Origin: Streptococcus henryi DSM 19005
Lineage (GTDB): Bacteria; Bacillota; Bacilli; Lactobacillales; Streptococcaceae
Assembly (NCBI RefSeq): GCF_000376985.1
Contig: NZ_AQYA01000025.1
Span: forward strand, 1-64,000
DNA: 64,000 nucleotides
Reading direction: 5' to 3'
In this document: positions 19,160 to 30,482 of the stretch, piece by piece
How positions within the stretch are numbered: position 1 is the stretch's first letter
Layout: each line of letters opens with the position of its first letter
Program-made: the position numbers and the translations under genes
The notes under the pieces: generated by a model
The model's database searches: none
Told to the model about the DNA's origin: nothing
The model's input: the letters and a program-made list of their open reading frames with translations, nothing else

Positions 19160-19564
19160 ATGAAGATAAATTTAAAAACAGCCATTCTTTATTTTCTGAT
19201 TGGGATTGGTTTTGGAGGTATTATCAATAGCTTGACTCTGATGTTAAATGGTGCAGAGGGTCAGACAACTAGTCAGATTGGAACAGTAGTCATCGTTAGT
19301 GGCTACATGGGATTGGTTAGTTTGATTTTCGAATTGGATAAGCCAGCTTTTGCTTGGCGCCTAGGAGCTCATTTTTTGGCAGTCTTTTCTTTAGTTATCT
19401 TATTAAACCGATTACTTGGTATTACTGGCAACCTATTTAGACTGGATGTTTTGGGTCAATTTTTACTTATTTATCTGCTGGTTTGGGCGGTTGTTATTTA
19501 CATGACGCAGCAGAGAGTCGCAAAAATCAACGAAAAATTGAGACAAAAGAGAAATTTATCTTGA
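19160..19564 (+). CDS. DUF3021 membrane protein, probable inhibitor of the LytTR regulator
   Basis: A protein of 134 residues with four hydrophobic segments and a basic tail, matching the DUF3021 type found next to LytTR genes. The ATG at 19160 was chosen because GAGGGA lies just before it; a GTG at 19148 overlapping the previous stop is the alternative. By analogy with HdrM/BrsM it probably holds its LytTR partner inactive at the membrane. That role is inferred. Confidence 0.75.
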   Translation: MKINLKTAILYFLIGIGFGGIINSLTLMLNGAEGQTTSQIGTVVIVSGYMGLVSLIFELDKPAFAWRLGAHFLAVFSLVILLNRLLGITGNLFRLDVLGQFLLIYLLVWAVVIYMTQQRVAKINEKLRQKRNLS

Positions 19565-19589
19565 CAAGCTCTGCCATTTCTTATAAAAT
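19561..19589 (+). promoter_or_regulatory. rpmH promoter
   Basis: TTGACA (19561-19566), 17 nt, TAAAAT (19584-19589). The spacer holds GCTCTGCCATTT, shared with the rpsO promoter. Confidence 0.85.
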
Positions 19590-19664
19590 AGTATGGTATG
19601 TTTAGTAACTGATATCACACTAGCCGGCTAAACGAATACGAAAATCTATGAGGAGGTATTCATC

Positions 19665-19799
19665 GTGAAACGTACTTATCAACCAAGTAAAATCCGTCGT
19701 CAACGTAAACACGGATTCCGTCACCGTATGTCAACTAAAAACGGACGTCGCGTGCTTGCAGCTCGTCGTCGTAAAGGACGTAAAGTATTGTCAGCTTAA
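19665..19799 (+). CDS. rpmH: Ribosomal protein L34
   Basis: A 44-residue, very basic protein of the large ribosomal subunit, reading K-R-T-Y-Q-P-S-K and ending K-V-L-S-A. The start is GTG with a strong AGGAGGT eight bases before. It has its own consensus promoter and a strong terminator, so it is monocistronic here, apart from rnpA. Confidence 0.97.
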
Positions 19800-19823
19800 T
19801 TTGCTTTGATAATAAACAATGAT

Positions 19824-19855
19824 AACCAGTGGTGCTCGAGACTGCTGGTTTTTTT
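19824..19855 (+). terminator. rpmH terminator
   Basis: AACCAGTGGT pairs with ACTGCTGGTT (with G-U pairs), and T7 follows. Confidence 0.85.
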
Positions 19856-19937
19856 GTGCCCTTTTGAATTAATATCAAGAAAAAGCGTGTAAGGAATCCA
19901 TTCTTTTCATGTAATACTGGTAAAATTTAGAAAATTG

Positions 19938-19946
19938 TGATAGAAT
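19938..19946 (+). promoter_or_regulatory. fba promoter (extended -10)
   Basis: TGATAGAAT lies 47 nt upstream of the fba ATG. No clear -35 is seen. Confidence 0.55.
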
Positions 19947-19993
19947 GTTCATGTAAATGGGTTTTACCCAAAAAATAAATAGGAGGCCTTAAA

Positions 19994-20875
19994 ATGGCAA
20001 TCGTTTCAGCAGAAAAATTTGTCCAAGCAGCTCGTGACAATGGTTATGCAGTTGGTGGATTTAACACAAACAACCTTGAATGGACTCAAGCTATTTTGCG
20101 TGCAGCAGAAGCTAAACAAGCTCCAGTGCTTATCCAAACTTCTATGGGTGCAGCAAAATACATGGGTGGTTACAAAGTATGTAAAAACATGATCGAAAAC
20201 TTGGTTGAATCAATGGGTATCACTGTACCAGTTGCTATTCACCTTGACCACGGTCACTACGAAGACGTACTTGAGTGTATCGAAGTTGGTTACTCTTCAG
20301 TAATGTTCGACGGTTCACACCTTCCAGTTGAAGAAAACCTTGAAAAAGCTAAAGAAGTTGTTGCTTTGGCACATGCTAAAGGTATTTCAGTTGAAGCTGA
20401 AGTTGGTACTATCGGTGGTGAAGAAGACGGTATCATCGGTAAAGGTGAATTGGCACCAATCGAAGATGCAGTTGCAATGGTTGCTACAGGAATCGACTTC
20501 TTGGCAGCAGGTATTGGTAACATCCACGGACCATACCCAGCAAACTGGGAAGGTCTTGCACTTGATCACCTTGAAAAATTGGCAGCAGCTGTTCCAGGTT
20601 TCCCAATCGTTCTTCACGGTGGTTCAGGTATCCCTGATGATCAAATCGTTGCAGCTATCAAACTTGGTGTAGCTAAAATCAACGTTAACACTGAAAGCCA
20701 AATCGCATTCTCAAACGCTACTCGTGAATTTGCACGTGCTTACGATGCAAACGAAGCTGAATACGATAAGAAAAAACTCTTCGACCCACGTAAATTCTTG
20801 GCACCAGGTTTCAAAGCTGTTCAAGGTGCTGTTGAAGAACGTATCGACGTTTTCGGATCAGCGAATAAAGCTTAA
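19994..20875 (+). CDS. fba: Class II fructose-1,6-bisphosphate aldolase
   Basis: This 293-residue zinc-dependent glycolytic enzyme splits fructose-1,6-bisphosphate into two triose phosphates. Zinc-binding H-L-D-H-G-H is at about 81-86 and L-H-G-G-S-G-I-P near 208. Codon use is strongly biased, as expected for a highly expressed gene. GGAGG lies 8 nt before the ATG. The 3' end of this gene is the known integration site of ICESt1/ICESt3-type elements; here a normal terminator follows and no integrase is present. Confidence 0.96.
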   Translation: MAIVSAEKFVQAARDNGYAVGGFNTNNLEWTQAILRAAEAKQAPVLIQTSMGAAKYMGGYKVCKNMIENLVESMGITVPVAIHLDHGHYEDVLECIEVGYSSVMFDGSHLPVEENLEKAKEVVALAHAKGISVEAEVGTIGGEEDGIIGKGELAPIEDAVAMVATGIDFLAAGIGNIHGPYPANWEGLALDHLEKLAAAVPGFPIVLHGGSGIPDDQIVAAIKLGVAKINVNTESQIAFSNATREFARAYDANEAEYDKKKLFDPRKFLAPGFKAVQGAVEERIDVFGSANKA

Positions 20876-20891
20876 GGAACTAAACCTACTA

Positions 20892-20919
20892 AACTCTTCG
20901 GCAACGAAGAGTTTTTTTG
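20892..20919 (+). terminator. fba terminator
   Basis: AACTCTTCG, loop GCAA, CGAAGAGTT, then T-run: a perfect hairpin. Confidence 0.92.
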
Positions 20920-21107
20920 CTGGCTCATCGTGTAAACTTTTACTTTATTCTAGAGTTTTTGCCTAGCTTCTTTTTTAATATTTTGAACTCAATTTTGACT
21001 GGGAATTTGATGATTGATTTTTGTGTTTGCAATATCAAGTAACATAGAAGGTGGCAGATTTTTAAATTTCCTGAAAATCCCTCTAGCCCATATAACTTGT
21101 CTTTCTA

Positions 21108-21116
21108 TGGTATAAT
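21108..21116 (+). promoter_or_regulatory. polA extended -10, ending 6 nt before the start codon
   Basis: TGGTATAAT ends at 21116 and the polA ATG is at 21123, so transcription should start at or next to the A of ATG. The mRNA from this promoter would be leaderless or nearly so. Confidence 0.7.
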
Positions 21117-21122
21117 AAGAGC

Positions 21123-23759
21123 ATGGAAAACAAGAAGAAATTATTATTGATTGACGGGTCATCTGTTGCTTTTAGGGCTTTCTTTGCGCTTTATAATCAG
21201 ATTGACCGTTTTAAAAATCGTGCGGGTCTGCACACTAATGCTATTTATGGTTTTCATCTTATGCTCAACCATCTCATGGAGCGGGTTCAGCCGACTCATG
21301 TTTTGGTTGCTTTTGATGCTGGAAAGACAACCTTCCGTACAGAGATGTTTGCCGACTATAAGGCTGGTCGTGCCAAGACGCCTGATGAGTTCCGCGAGCA
21401 GTTGCCTTATATTCGTGACATGCTGACGGCACTTGGTATTGCCTTTTATGATTTGGACAATTATGAGGCCGATGACATTATCGGAACCCTTGATAAGATG
21501 GCTGAAAATGGTGACCAGTGTGAGGTGACTATTGTCAGTGGGGATAAGGACTTAATCCAATTGACCGATAACAACACCATTGTGGAGATTTCCAAAAAAG
21601 GTGTGGCAGAGTTTGAAGAGTTCACCCCTGCCTACCTTATGGAAAAAATGGGGATTACCCCGACCCAGTTTATCGACCTCAAAGCCCTCATGGGAGATAA
21701 GTCGGATAATATTCCTGGGGTTACCAAGATTGGTGAGAAAACAGGTCTTAAATTGCTCTTGGAGCACGGCAGTCTTGAGGGGATCTATGCCAATATTGAC
21801 AGCATGAAGCAGTCCAAGATGAAGGAAAACCTCATCAATGACAAGGACCAGGCTTTCTTGTCTAAGACTTTGGCTACCATTAACACTGAGGCGCCGATTA
21901 CCATTGGTCTGGATGACATTATCTACGATGGTCCAGATGTGCCTAAGCTGTCTTCCTTCTACGACGAGATGGACTTCAAGCAGTTCAAGGCTAGTCTTGA
22001 AGGGCAGGAAACTGTTGAGACCTTTGATGTGGCCTACACTCAAGTTGAGGCCCTCAGTCCTGATATGTTTACCGAAGACCAATTCTTCTACTTTGAACTT
22101 TTAGGTGACAATTACCATGTAGAAGATATGATTGGTTTTACTTGGGGCAATAGCAAAGCTGTCTATGCTTCAACGGATGTCAACTTACTCAAGGAAGACT
22201 TGTTCAAGCAGGCTCTAGCTAAGCCGATCAAGACCTATGACTTCAAGCGCAGTAAGGTCTTGCTTAGTCATTTAGGCGTTGATTTGCCAGCGGCAGCCTT
22301 TGACGCTCGTCTGGCCAAATACTTGCTGTCTACTGTAGAAGACAATGACATGTCAACCATTGCTCGCCTTTACACTTCTCTGCCTTTGGAGACAGACGAG
22401 GCAGTCTATGGTAAGGGAGCTAAACGTGCCATTCCTGAATCAGATGTTCTGCTGGGCCATTTAGCCAAAAAAATAGCAGTGCTGCAAGCTTCAGAGACAG
22501 TTATGTTGGACATGCTGAAAGAAAATGAACAAGAGGCTCTGCTCTTTGATATGGAGCTGCCGCTGGCCAATGTGCTAGCCAAGATGGAAATCGCCGGTAT
22601 CAAGGTCAAGGGGGCAGCCCTTAATGAGATGGCCGTGGAAAATCAGGCCGTCATCGAGCGCTTGACTCAGGAAATCTATGAGATGGCGGGCACAGAGTTC
22701 AACATCAACTCGCCAAAACAGTTGGGTGAAATCCTCTTTGACAAGATGCAGCTGCCAGTCGAGTACACCAAGAAAACCAAGACGGGCTACTCAACAGCAG
22801 TTGACGTGTTGGAGCGCTTAGCGCCCATTTCACCAGTCGTGTCCAAAATTTTGGAATACCGCCAAATTGCTAAGATTCAGTCGACCTATGTTTGGGGGCT
22901 TCAGGATTACATTCTTGAAGATGGCAAGATCCACACCCGCTATGTTCAGGATTTGACTCAGACAGGCCGTCTGTCTTCGGTTGACCCTAACCTGCAAAAT
23001 ATCCCTATCCGTTTGGAGCAGGGGCGTCTCATCCGCAAGGCCTTTGTGCCCTCTGAGGAAGATGCGGTGCTGCTCAGTTCCGACTATTCTCAGATTGAGT
23101 TGCGCGTGTTGGCCCACATCTCGGGTGATGAACACTTAATCAAGGCCTTCCGCGAAGGAGCTGACATCCACAGCTCAACTGCCATGCGTGTCTTCGGCAT
23201 TGAAAAGGCAGAGGACGTGACGCCAAATGACCGTCGTAATGCCAAGGCTGTTAACTTTGGAATTGTCTATGGGATTTCTGACTTCGGTTTGGCCAATAAC
23301 CTTGGCATTCCGCGTAAGGTCGCTAAGCAATACATCGAAACCTACTTTGAACGCTACCCAGGCATCAAGAATTACATGGAAAGAGTGGTCCGCGAAGCCA
23401 AAGACAAGGGTTATGTGGAAACCCTCTTTAAACGCAGACGTAGTTTGCCGGATATCAATTCTCGTAATTTCAATATCCGCAATTTTGCCGAGCGTACAGC
23501 CATTAACTCGCCAATTCAGGGCAGCGCAGCTGATATTCTAAAAATTGCCATGATCAATCTGGACAAGGCTCTGACAGAAGGAAACTACAAGACTAAGATG
23601 CTGCTCCAAGTGCACGATGAAATCGTTCTTGAAGTCCCAAATGCTGAGCTAGAAGCTGTCCAAGCTCTGGTTAAGGAGACCATGGAATCTGCCATTGAAC
23701 TCTCTGTACCATTGGTAGCTGATGAAAGCACAGGCCAAACTTGGTATGAGGCCAAGTAA
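21123..23759 (+). CDS. polA: DNA polymerase I
   Basis: An 878-residue repair and Okazaki-fragment polymerase. It has an N-terminal 5'-3' exonuclease domain (about 1-290; G-D-K-S-D-N-I-P-G-V motif), a middle domain (about 300-470) where the first exonuclease motif D-x-E is replaced by Y-F-E-L, so proofreading is probably absent, and a family A polymerase domain with motif A D-Y-S-Q-I-E-L-R, motif B R-R-N-A-K-A-V-N-F-G and motif C V-H-D-E. Its last 235 bp recur in broken form at 28205-28437. Confidence 0.95.
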   Translation: MENKKKLLLIDGSSVAFRAFFALYNQIDRFKNRAGLHTNAIYGFHLMLNHLMERVQPTHVLVAFDAGKTTFRTEMFADYKAGRAKTPDEFREQLPYIRDMLTALGIAFYDLDNYEADDIIGTLDKMAENGDQCEVTIVSGDKDLIQLTDNNTIVEISKKGVAEFEEFTPAYLMEKMGITPTQFIDLKALMGDKSDNIPGVTKIGEKTGLKLLLEHGSLEGIYANIDSMKQSKMKENLINDKDQAFLSKTLATINTEAPITIGLDDIIYDGPDVPKLSSFYDEMDFKQFKASLEGQETVETFDVAYTQVEALSPDMFTEDQFFYFELLGDNYHVEDMIGFTWGNSKAVYASTDVNLLKEDLFKQALAKPIKTYDFKRSKVLLSHLGVDLPAAAFDARLAKYLLSTVEDNDMSTIARLYTSLPLETDEAVYGKGAKRAIPESDVLLGHLAKKIAVLQASETVMLDMLKENEQEALLFDMELPLANVLAKMEIAGIKVKGAALNEMAVENQAVIERLTQEIYEMAGTEFNINSPKQLGEILFDKMQLPVEYTKKTKTGYSTAVDVLERLAPISPVVSKILEYRQIAKIQSTYVWGLQDYILEDGKIHTRYVQDLTQTGRLSSVDPNLQNIPIRLEQGRLIRKAFVPSEEDAVLLSSDYSQIELRVLAHISGDEHLIKAFREGADIHSSTAMRVFGIEKAEDVTPNDRRNAKAVNFGIVYGISDFGLANNLGIPRKVAKQYIETYFERYPGIKNYMERVVREAKDKGYVETLFKRRRSLPDINSRNFNIRNFAERTAINSPIQGSAADILKIAMINLDKALTEGNYKTKMLLQVHDEIVLEVPNAELEAVQALVKETMESAIELSVPLVADESTGQTWYEAK

Positions 23760-23768
23760 GAGATAAGA

Positions 23769-23812
23769 AAAGACTGACAAAGAAGCAATATTGCTTCAGT
23801 CGGTCTTTTTTG
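23769..23812 (+). terminator. polA terminator
   Basis: Outer stem AAGACTGAC with GTCGGTCTT, inner perfect palindrome GAAGCAATATTGCTTC, then T6. Confidence 0.85.
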
Positions 23813-23865
23813 AATCTCGGTATAAATAGGTTTTACGCAAGTTTTATAACATTTTTTCAAAAAAA

Positions 23866-23896
23866 TGTTGACGCTTACAAAAATGTGTGTTACAAT
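23866..23896 (+). promoter_or_regulatory. bgl promoter with cre site over the -35
   Basis: TTGACG (23868-23873), 17 nt, TACAAT (23891-23896). The reverse complement of 23866-23879, TGTAAGCGTCAACA, matches the cre consensus with one mismatch. CcpA bound here would cover the -35, giving glucose repression. Confidence 0.75.
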
Positions 23897-23916
23897 CATC
23901 TTGTAATTAAATAAGT

Positions 23917-23997
23917 GGCATGTAACTGGTCAAGCAGGCATAACCGAATTAAACCGAGAGTATCAATGGGTATTTTGGGTTTAGTTCGGTTTTTTCT
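23917..23997 (+). promoter_or_regulatory. LicT/BglG ribonucleic antiterminator (RAT) and overlapping terminator
   Basis: The 30-nt segment 23917-23946 has the RAT pattern (TGTAACTGGTCAAGCAGGCA core). Its 3' end AACCG is also the first bases of a terminator stem, 23942-23955 with 23977-23991, followed by a T-run. Binding of the antiterminator RNA hairpin would block terminator formation. LicT is encoded at the end of the same operon. Confidence 0.9.
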
Positions 23998-24032
23998 TTT
24001 CCAGAAAGCAGTCAAATTTAGGAGGATGTACT

Positions 24033-27341
<3,309 letters not shown>

Positions 27342-27342
<1 letters not shown>

Positions 27343-28193
27343 TGAAAATAAAGAAACCTTTAAATGCTAATGCCATTCTAGTTGTTGATGAAGATAAGAG
27401 TGAGTTTATTCTTTTTGGCAAAGGAATTGGTTTTGGAAAAAAGGTTGGCGATGCTGTTGATAGCGATAATGTTAATCAAACCTTTATCCCTTTGAAAAAT
27501 TCTGATTTAAAAGAGTATCTTACGATTTTGGAATCCATTCCAGCAGAGCTCTTAGAATTGTCTAGACTGGTTATTATTGAGGCAGAAGAACGATTAAACT
27601 GTAACTTAAATCCAAGCATCTATTTCATGTTAAGTGATCACTTGAACTTTGCTATTGAACGTTTTAAGAGTAATATCAATGTGACCAATCGTGTTTTTTG
27701 GGAAATTAAAAATTTTTATCCACAAGAATTTAACATTGGTCTTTATGCTTTAAAATTAATCAAGAAAGAGTTTGGTTTAGTTTTACCAGAAGAAGAGGCT
27801 GCAAATGTTGCCTTTCACATCATCAATGCCCAAAGTTCTGCGGAGATGAAAGCAGATGGGATGAACTATGCTAAGCTCATCGCCTCTGTTAATAGCATTA
27901 TCAGATATAGCATCAATACAGATTTTGATAATTCTAGTGTTCATTATCAACGCTTTATTACGCATTTGAAATTTTTTGCTGAGCGCTTTTTCAATGATAA
28001 GATGCTAGATGATTCTAATCAATTATTTGAGCAAATCGTGCAACTCTATCCAAGGGCAACGGAAATATCATTTTTGATTAAAGACCACTTAGAGTTAGTT
28101 TATGCTAAAAAAATCAGCAAAGAAGAGATTGCCTATTTGGCTATTCATATCAATCGATTATTAAGTTCAGAGGAGATTTCAAAGAATTCTTAA
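27342..28193 (+). CDS. licT: BglG-family transcriptional antiterminator LicT
   Basis: A 283-residue RNA-binding antiterminator. N-terminal CAT RNA-binding domain (about 1-55, with N-A-N-A-I-L-V and F-G-K-G-I-G-F-G-K-K), then PRD1 and PRD2 with conserved His residues that respond to PTS phosphorylation. GTG start overlapping the bglA stop by one base. It should act on the RAT element before bglP. Confidence 0.93.
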
Positions 28194-28204
28194 TTGCCTT
28201 TGAT

Positions 28205-28437
28205 GCAGCTGATATTCTCAAGATTGCCATGATCAATCTGGACAAGGCTCTGACAGAAGGAAACTACAAGACTAAGATGATTCCAAGTGCACGATAAAAT
28301 CGTCCTTGAGGTGCCAAATGACGAACTGAAAGCAATACAAGACTTAGTTAAAGAAACCATGGAATCTGCCATTGAACTCTCTGTACCATTGGTAGCTGAT
28401 GAAAGCACAAGCCAGACTTGGTATGAGGCTAAATAAT
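28205..28437 (+). pseudogene. Duplicated, frameshifted 3' end of polA
   Basis: The segment matches polA 23525-23759 closely, from GCAGCTGATATTCT through the final W-Y-E-A-K codons, with a 2-nt loss near 28280 that destroys the frame and scattered substitutions. It lies directly after licT. polA plus the bgl operon plus this tail looks like the trace of an insertion by recombination at the polA 3' end. Confidence 0.92.
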
Positions 28438-28478
28438 AAGAAGCTTTATATTGATTTCTGGTGAGATAAGTAACATAC

Positions 28479-28509
28479 AAAAGCGCTTCTGACAAAGAAG
28501 CGCTTTTAA
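28479..28509 (+). terminator. Terminator after the bgl operon / polA remnant
   Basis: AAAAGCGCTTCT, loop GACAA, AGAAGCGCTTTT: a perfect 12-bp stem able to work in both directions. Confidence 0.85.
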
Positions 28510-28523
28510 TGTGGGTTGGAAAT

Positions 28524-28590
28524 AAAAAAGCAAGAACGTTGATAAATCAGCGCTCTTGCTTGGAGATTTGAAAAAGAAAAGTTTTAGGAT
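28524..28590 (-). ncRNA. CiaR-type small RNA (csRNA-like), copy A
   Basis: On the minus strand a CiaR-type promoter leads to a transcript of about 67 nt. It starts with an unpaired pyrimidine-rich stretch containing CAAATCTCC, complementary to a Shine-Dalgarno region, and ends in a hairpin (28528-28538 with 28551-28561) and a U-tract. The 5' half shares the 22-nt word centred on AACTTTTCTTTTTCA with copy B at 62.3 kb. Streptococcal CiaRH controls several such csRNAs. It is shorter than pneumococcal ones. Confidence 0.75.
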
Positions 28591-28596
28591 GGTTAT

Positions 28597-28629
28597 AGTA
28601 TACAAAGGAAAGCTTAAAGAAACCTTATA
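28597..28629 (-). promoter_or_regulatory. CiaR box and -10 for sRNA copy A
   Basis: Minus strand: TATAAG (28624-28629), 5 nt, TTTAAG (28613-28618), 10 nt, TATACT (28597-28602). This is the NTTAAG-N5-WTTAAG direct repeat placed 10 nt from the -10 as in CiaR-activated promoters; one mismatch in the first half. Confidence 0.75.
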
Positions 28630-28725
28630 CTTGATTTTTTTCTTAATAAAAAGCAAAATCTGATTTTATTACTATAATTGGATAATTAAAGCTCTTGTTC
28701 AACCTCTGCTTTAGTTTTGCATTTA

Positions 28726-28734
28726 TGATATACT
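28726..28734 (+). promoter_or_regulatory. Promoter of the CoA-binding protein gene
   Basis: Extended -10 TGATATACT, 26 nt before the ATG. Confidence 0.6.
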
Positions 28735-28760
28735 AGAGAAAATGTTTAGAGGAGGTTTAT

Positions 28761-29201
28761 ATGACCTATTCATTCCAGAATCCAAGTAAAGATGTCATTT
28801 ATGATTATATTCAAAATGCAAAGACAATCGCAGTAGTGGGACTCTCAAATCGTGAAGAAACTGCTGCTTACCGTGTTTCTAAACTCATGCAAGAGGCTGG
28901 TTATACAATTATTCCGGTGAATCCAAAGCTTGCGGGGACCCTTGTTTTAGGGGAAATGGCTTACGCTTCACTTCAAGAAATTCCTCTACACATTGATATT
29001 GTTGATGTATTTAGACGTAGTGAATTTTTAGCTGACGTAGCTCAAGATTTCATCCAAACAGATGCTGATGTTTTCTGGGCACAATTAGGTTTGGAAAGTC
29101 AAGAAGCAGAAGAAATCTTACGTGCAGCCAATCGTCATAAGATTGTGATGAATCGTTGTTTGAAGATTGATTATCTTGATATGATTGAAAACCATGCTTA
29201 A
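28761..29201 (+). CDS. CoA-binding protein (YccU/YneT type)
   Basis: A 146-residue Rossmann-fold protein of the CoA_binding_2 type. N-terminal A-V-V-G-L-S-N-R glycine motif at about 26-33 and a C-terminal N-R-C-L-K segment are typical. Function is unknown in the family. A strong GGAGG precedes the ATG. It lies upstream of perR with a separate promoter between them. Confidence 0.87.
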   Translation: MTYSFQNPSKDVIYDYIQNAKTIAVVGLSNREETAAYRVSKLMQEAGYTIIPVNPKLAGTLVLGEMAYASLQEIPLHIDIVDVFRRSEFLADVAQDFIQTDADVFWAQLGLESQEAEEILRAANRHKIVMNRCLKIDYLDMIENHA

Positions 29202-29233
29202 TTATTTTCTTTGGTTTGAAAATCACCAAAATG

Positions 29234-29242
29234 TGGTATAAT
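29234..29242 (+). promoter_or_regulatory. perR promoter (extended -10)
   Basis: TGGTATAAT upstream of perR, leaving a leader of roughly 80 nt. No convincing PerR box overlaps it. Confidence 0.6.
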
Positions 29243-29330
29243 TGGATTAATTGAACACTTTGAATAGTAGTTTCAGGTCTCGCAATAGGTTTGTTTTGTA
29301 TTTAAAGTGAAAAAATAAAGAGGGTAGAAC

Positions 29331-29795
29331 ATGGACGCTCATACACATCACCATCAAGCTTTAGATGCCTATGAAAATGTTCTAGAGCACCTCAGAGAAA
29401 AACATATTCGGATTACGGAAACCAGAAAGGCTATTATTGCCTATATGGTGAATAGCCGAGAACACCCAAGCGCTGAAAAAATTTATAATGACCTTCTGCC
29501 AGAATATCCTAATATGAGTCTAGCAACGGTTTATAATAATCTCAAGGTTCTTGTTGATGAGGGCTTTGTAACGGAATTAAAGCTTTGCAATTATAGCACA
29601 ACTTATTACGACTTTATGGGGCACCAACATGTCAACATCGTCTGTGAATCTTGTGGTAAAATTGCAGATTTTATGGACGCAGATGTGATTGATGTCTCTA
29701 AGGAAGCTCACGAGCAAACAGGTTATAAAGTAACCAAGATACAATTAACAGCATATGGCCTCTGTCCTGAGTGTCAAGCTAAACAAGGGAAATAA
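29331..29795 (+). CDS. perR: Peroxide-responsive repressor PerR (Fur family)
   Basis: A 154-residue metal-dependent repressor. His-rich N-terminus (H-T-H-H-H), winged helix at about 20-85, metal-binding H-Q-H-V region and two Cys pairs (C-E-S-C and C-P-E-C) for structural zinc. It senses peroxide and iron/manganese. A near-perfect PerR box lies at 35204-35218 before the iron exporter in this same window. Confidence 0.92.
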   Translation: MDAHTHHHQALDAYENVLEHLREKHIRITETRKAIIAYMVNSREHPSAEKIYNDLLPEYPNMSLATVYNNLKVLVDEGFVTELKLCNYSTTYYDFMGHQHVNIVCESCGKIADFMDADVIDVSKEAHEQTGYKVTKIQLTAYGLCPECQAKQGK

Positions 29796-29825
29796 TCCTT
29801 CTTCCTGGAAGGGTTATTTTTTTGC
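29791..29825 (+). terminator. perR terminator
   Basis: AATCCTTC pairs with GAAGGGTT (one G-U), then T8. Confidence 0.8.
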
Positions 29826-29895
29826 ACAGCAATTTTTGAGGGAAGAAAATTATTAGAAAAATTAAGGCAGAAAGCAGGAAAGAGAAGGATATTGG

Positions 29896-29924
29896 TTGAC
29901 GTTGCTCTGCCATTTTGCTAAAAT
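29896..29924 (+). promoter_or_regulatory. rpsO promoter
   Basis: TTGACG (29896-29901), 17 nt, TAAAAT (29919-29924). Spacer contains GCTCTGCCATTT as in the rpmH promoter. Confidence 0.85.
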
Positions 29925-29930
29925 ATAAGG

Positions 29931-30013
29931 AGCCTAAGGGCTAATAACTTTTTCTTGGTTTTAGGATATGCCAAAGCCTAGAACTCGGTTAAAGCAGAAA
30001 AAAGGAGAAAAAC
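29931..30013 (+). promoter_or_regulatory. rpsO untranslated leader, possible S15 autoregulation
   Basis: An 83-nt leader with complementary segments (AGCCTAAGGGCT hairpin, and TTTTAGGA able to pair with upstream CCTAA). S15 leaders often bind S15 for feedback control; whether this one does cannot be told from sequence alone. Confidence 0.35.
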
Positions 30014-30283
30014 ATGGCAATCTCAAAAGAGAAAAAAAATGAAATCATCGCACAATACGCACGTCACGAAGGTGACACTGGTTCAGTAGAAGTACAAGTT
30101 GCTGTCCTTACTTGGGAAATCAACCACTTGAACGACCACATCAAACAACACAAAAAAGACCACGCAACTTACCGTGGATTGATGAAAAAAATCGGTCACC
30201 GTCGTAACTTGTTGGCATACCTTCGCCGTACAGACGTTAACCGTTACCGCGAATTGATCGCTTCACTTGGTCTTCGTCGTTAA
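30014..30283 (+). CDS. rpsO: Ribosomal protein S15
   Basis: An 89-residue small-subunit protein that binds 16S rRNA. Conserved H-x-x-D-x-G-S-x-E-V-Q and R-R-x-L-L-x-Y-L-R motifs are present, and codon use is highly biased. AAAAGGAG precedes the start. Monocistronic with its own promoter and terminator. Confidence 0.97.
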   Translation: MAISKEKKNEIIAQYARHEGDTGSVEVQVAVLTWEINHLNDHIKQHKKDHATYRGLMKKIGHRRNLLAYLRRTDVNRYRELIASLGLRR

Positions 30284-30332
30284 GACAGGATTCAGAGCCG
30301 TTAGCAACACAAAGTGTTATAGACGAGTTCAA

Positions 30333-30367
30333 CTTAGCCCCCTGCATTGCAGAGGGCTTTTTTTAGC
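30333..30367 (+). terminator. rpsO terminator
   Basis: AGCCCCCTGC, loop ATT, GCAGAGGGCT, then T7. Confidence 0.88.
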
Positions 30368-30482
30368 CTTTTATCACGAAAAATTTGGAGCTCTTTGTAG
30401 TTGTGGAGAGTTTTCAGATAGAAAGTCGAGTTGGATACTGGTCGAATCAGAAGGATAGGTGCCTTTTAACGAGTCTTCCTTG

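Noticed and set aside
20876-21107. Integrated ICESt1/3-type element at the fba 3' end
   Set aside because: The fba 3' end is followed by a normal terminator and polA; no integrase or second core is present.
28190-28495. 101-codon minus-strand frame after licT
   Set aside because: It is the antisense of the duplicated polA tail; a matching antisense frame exists over the real polA end.
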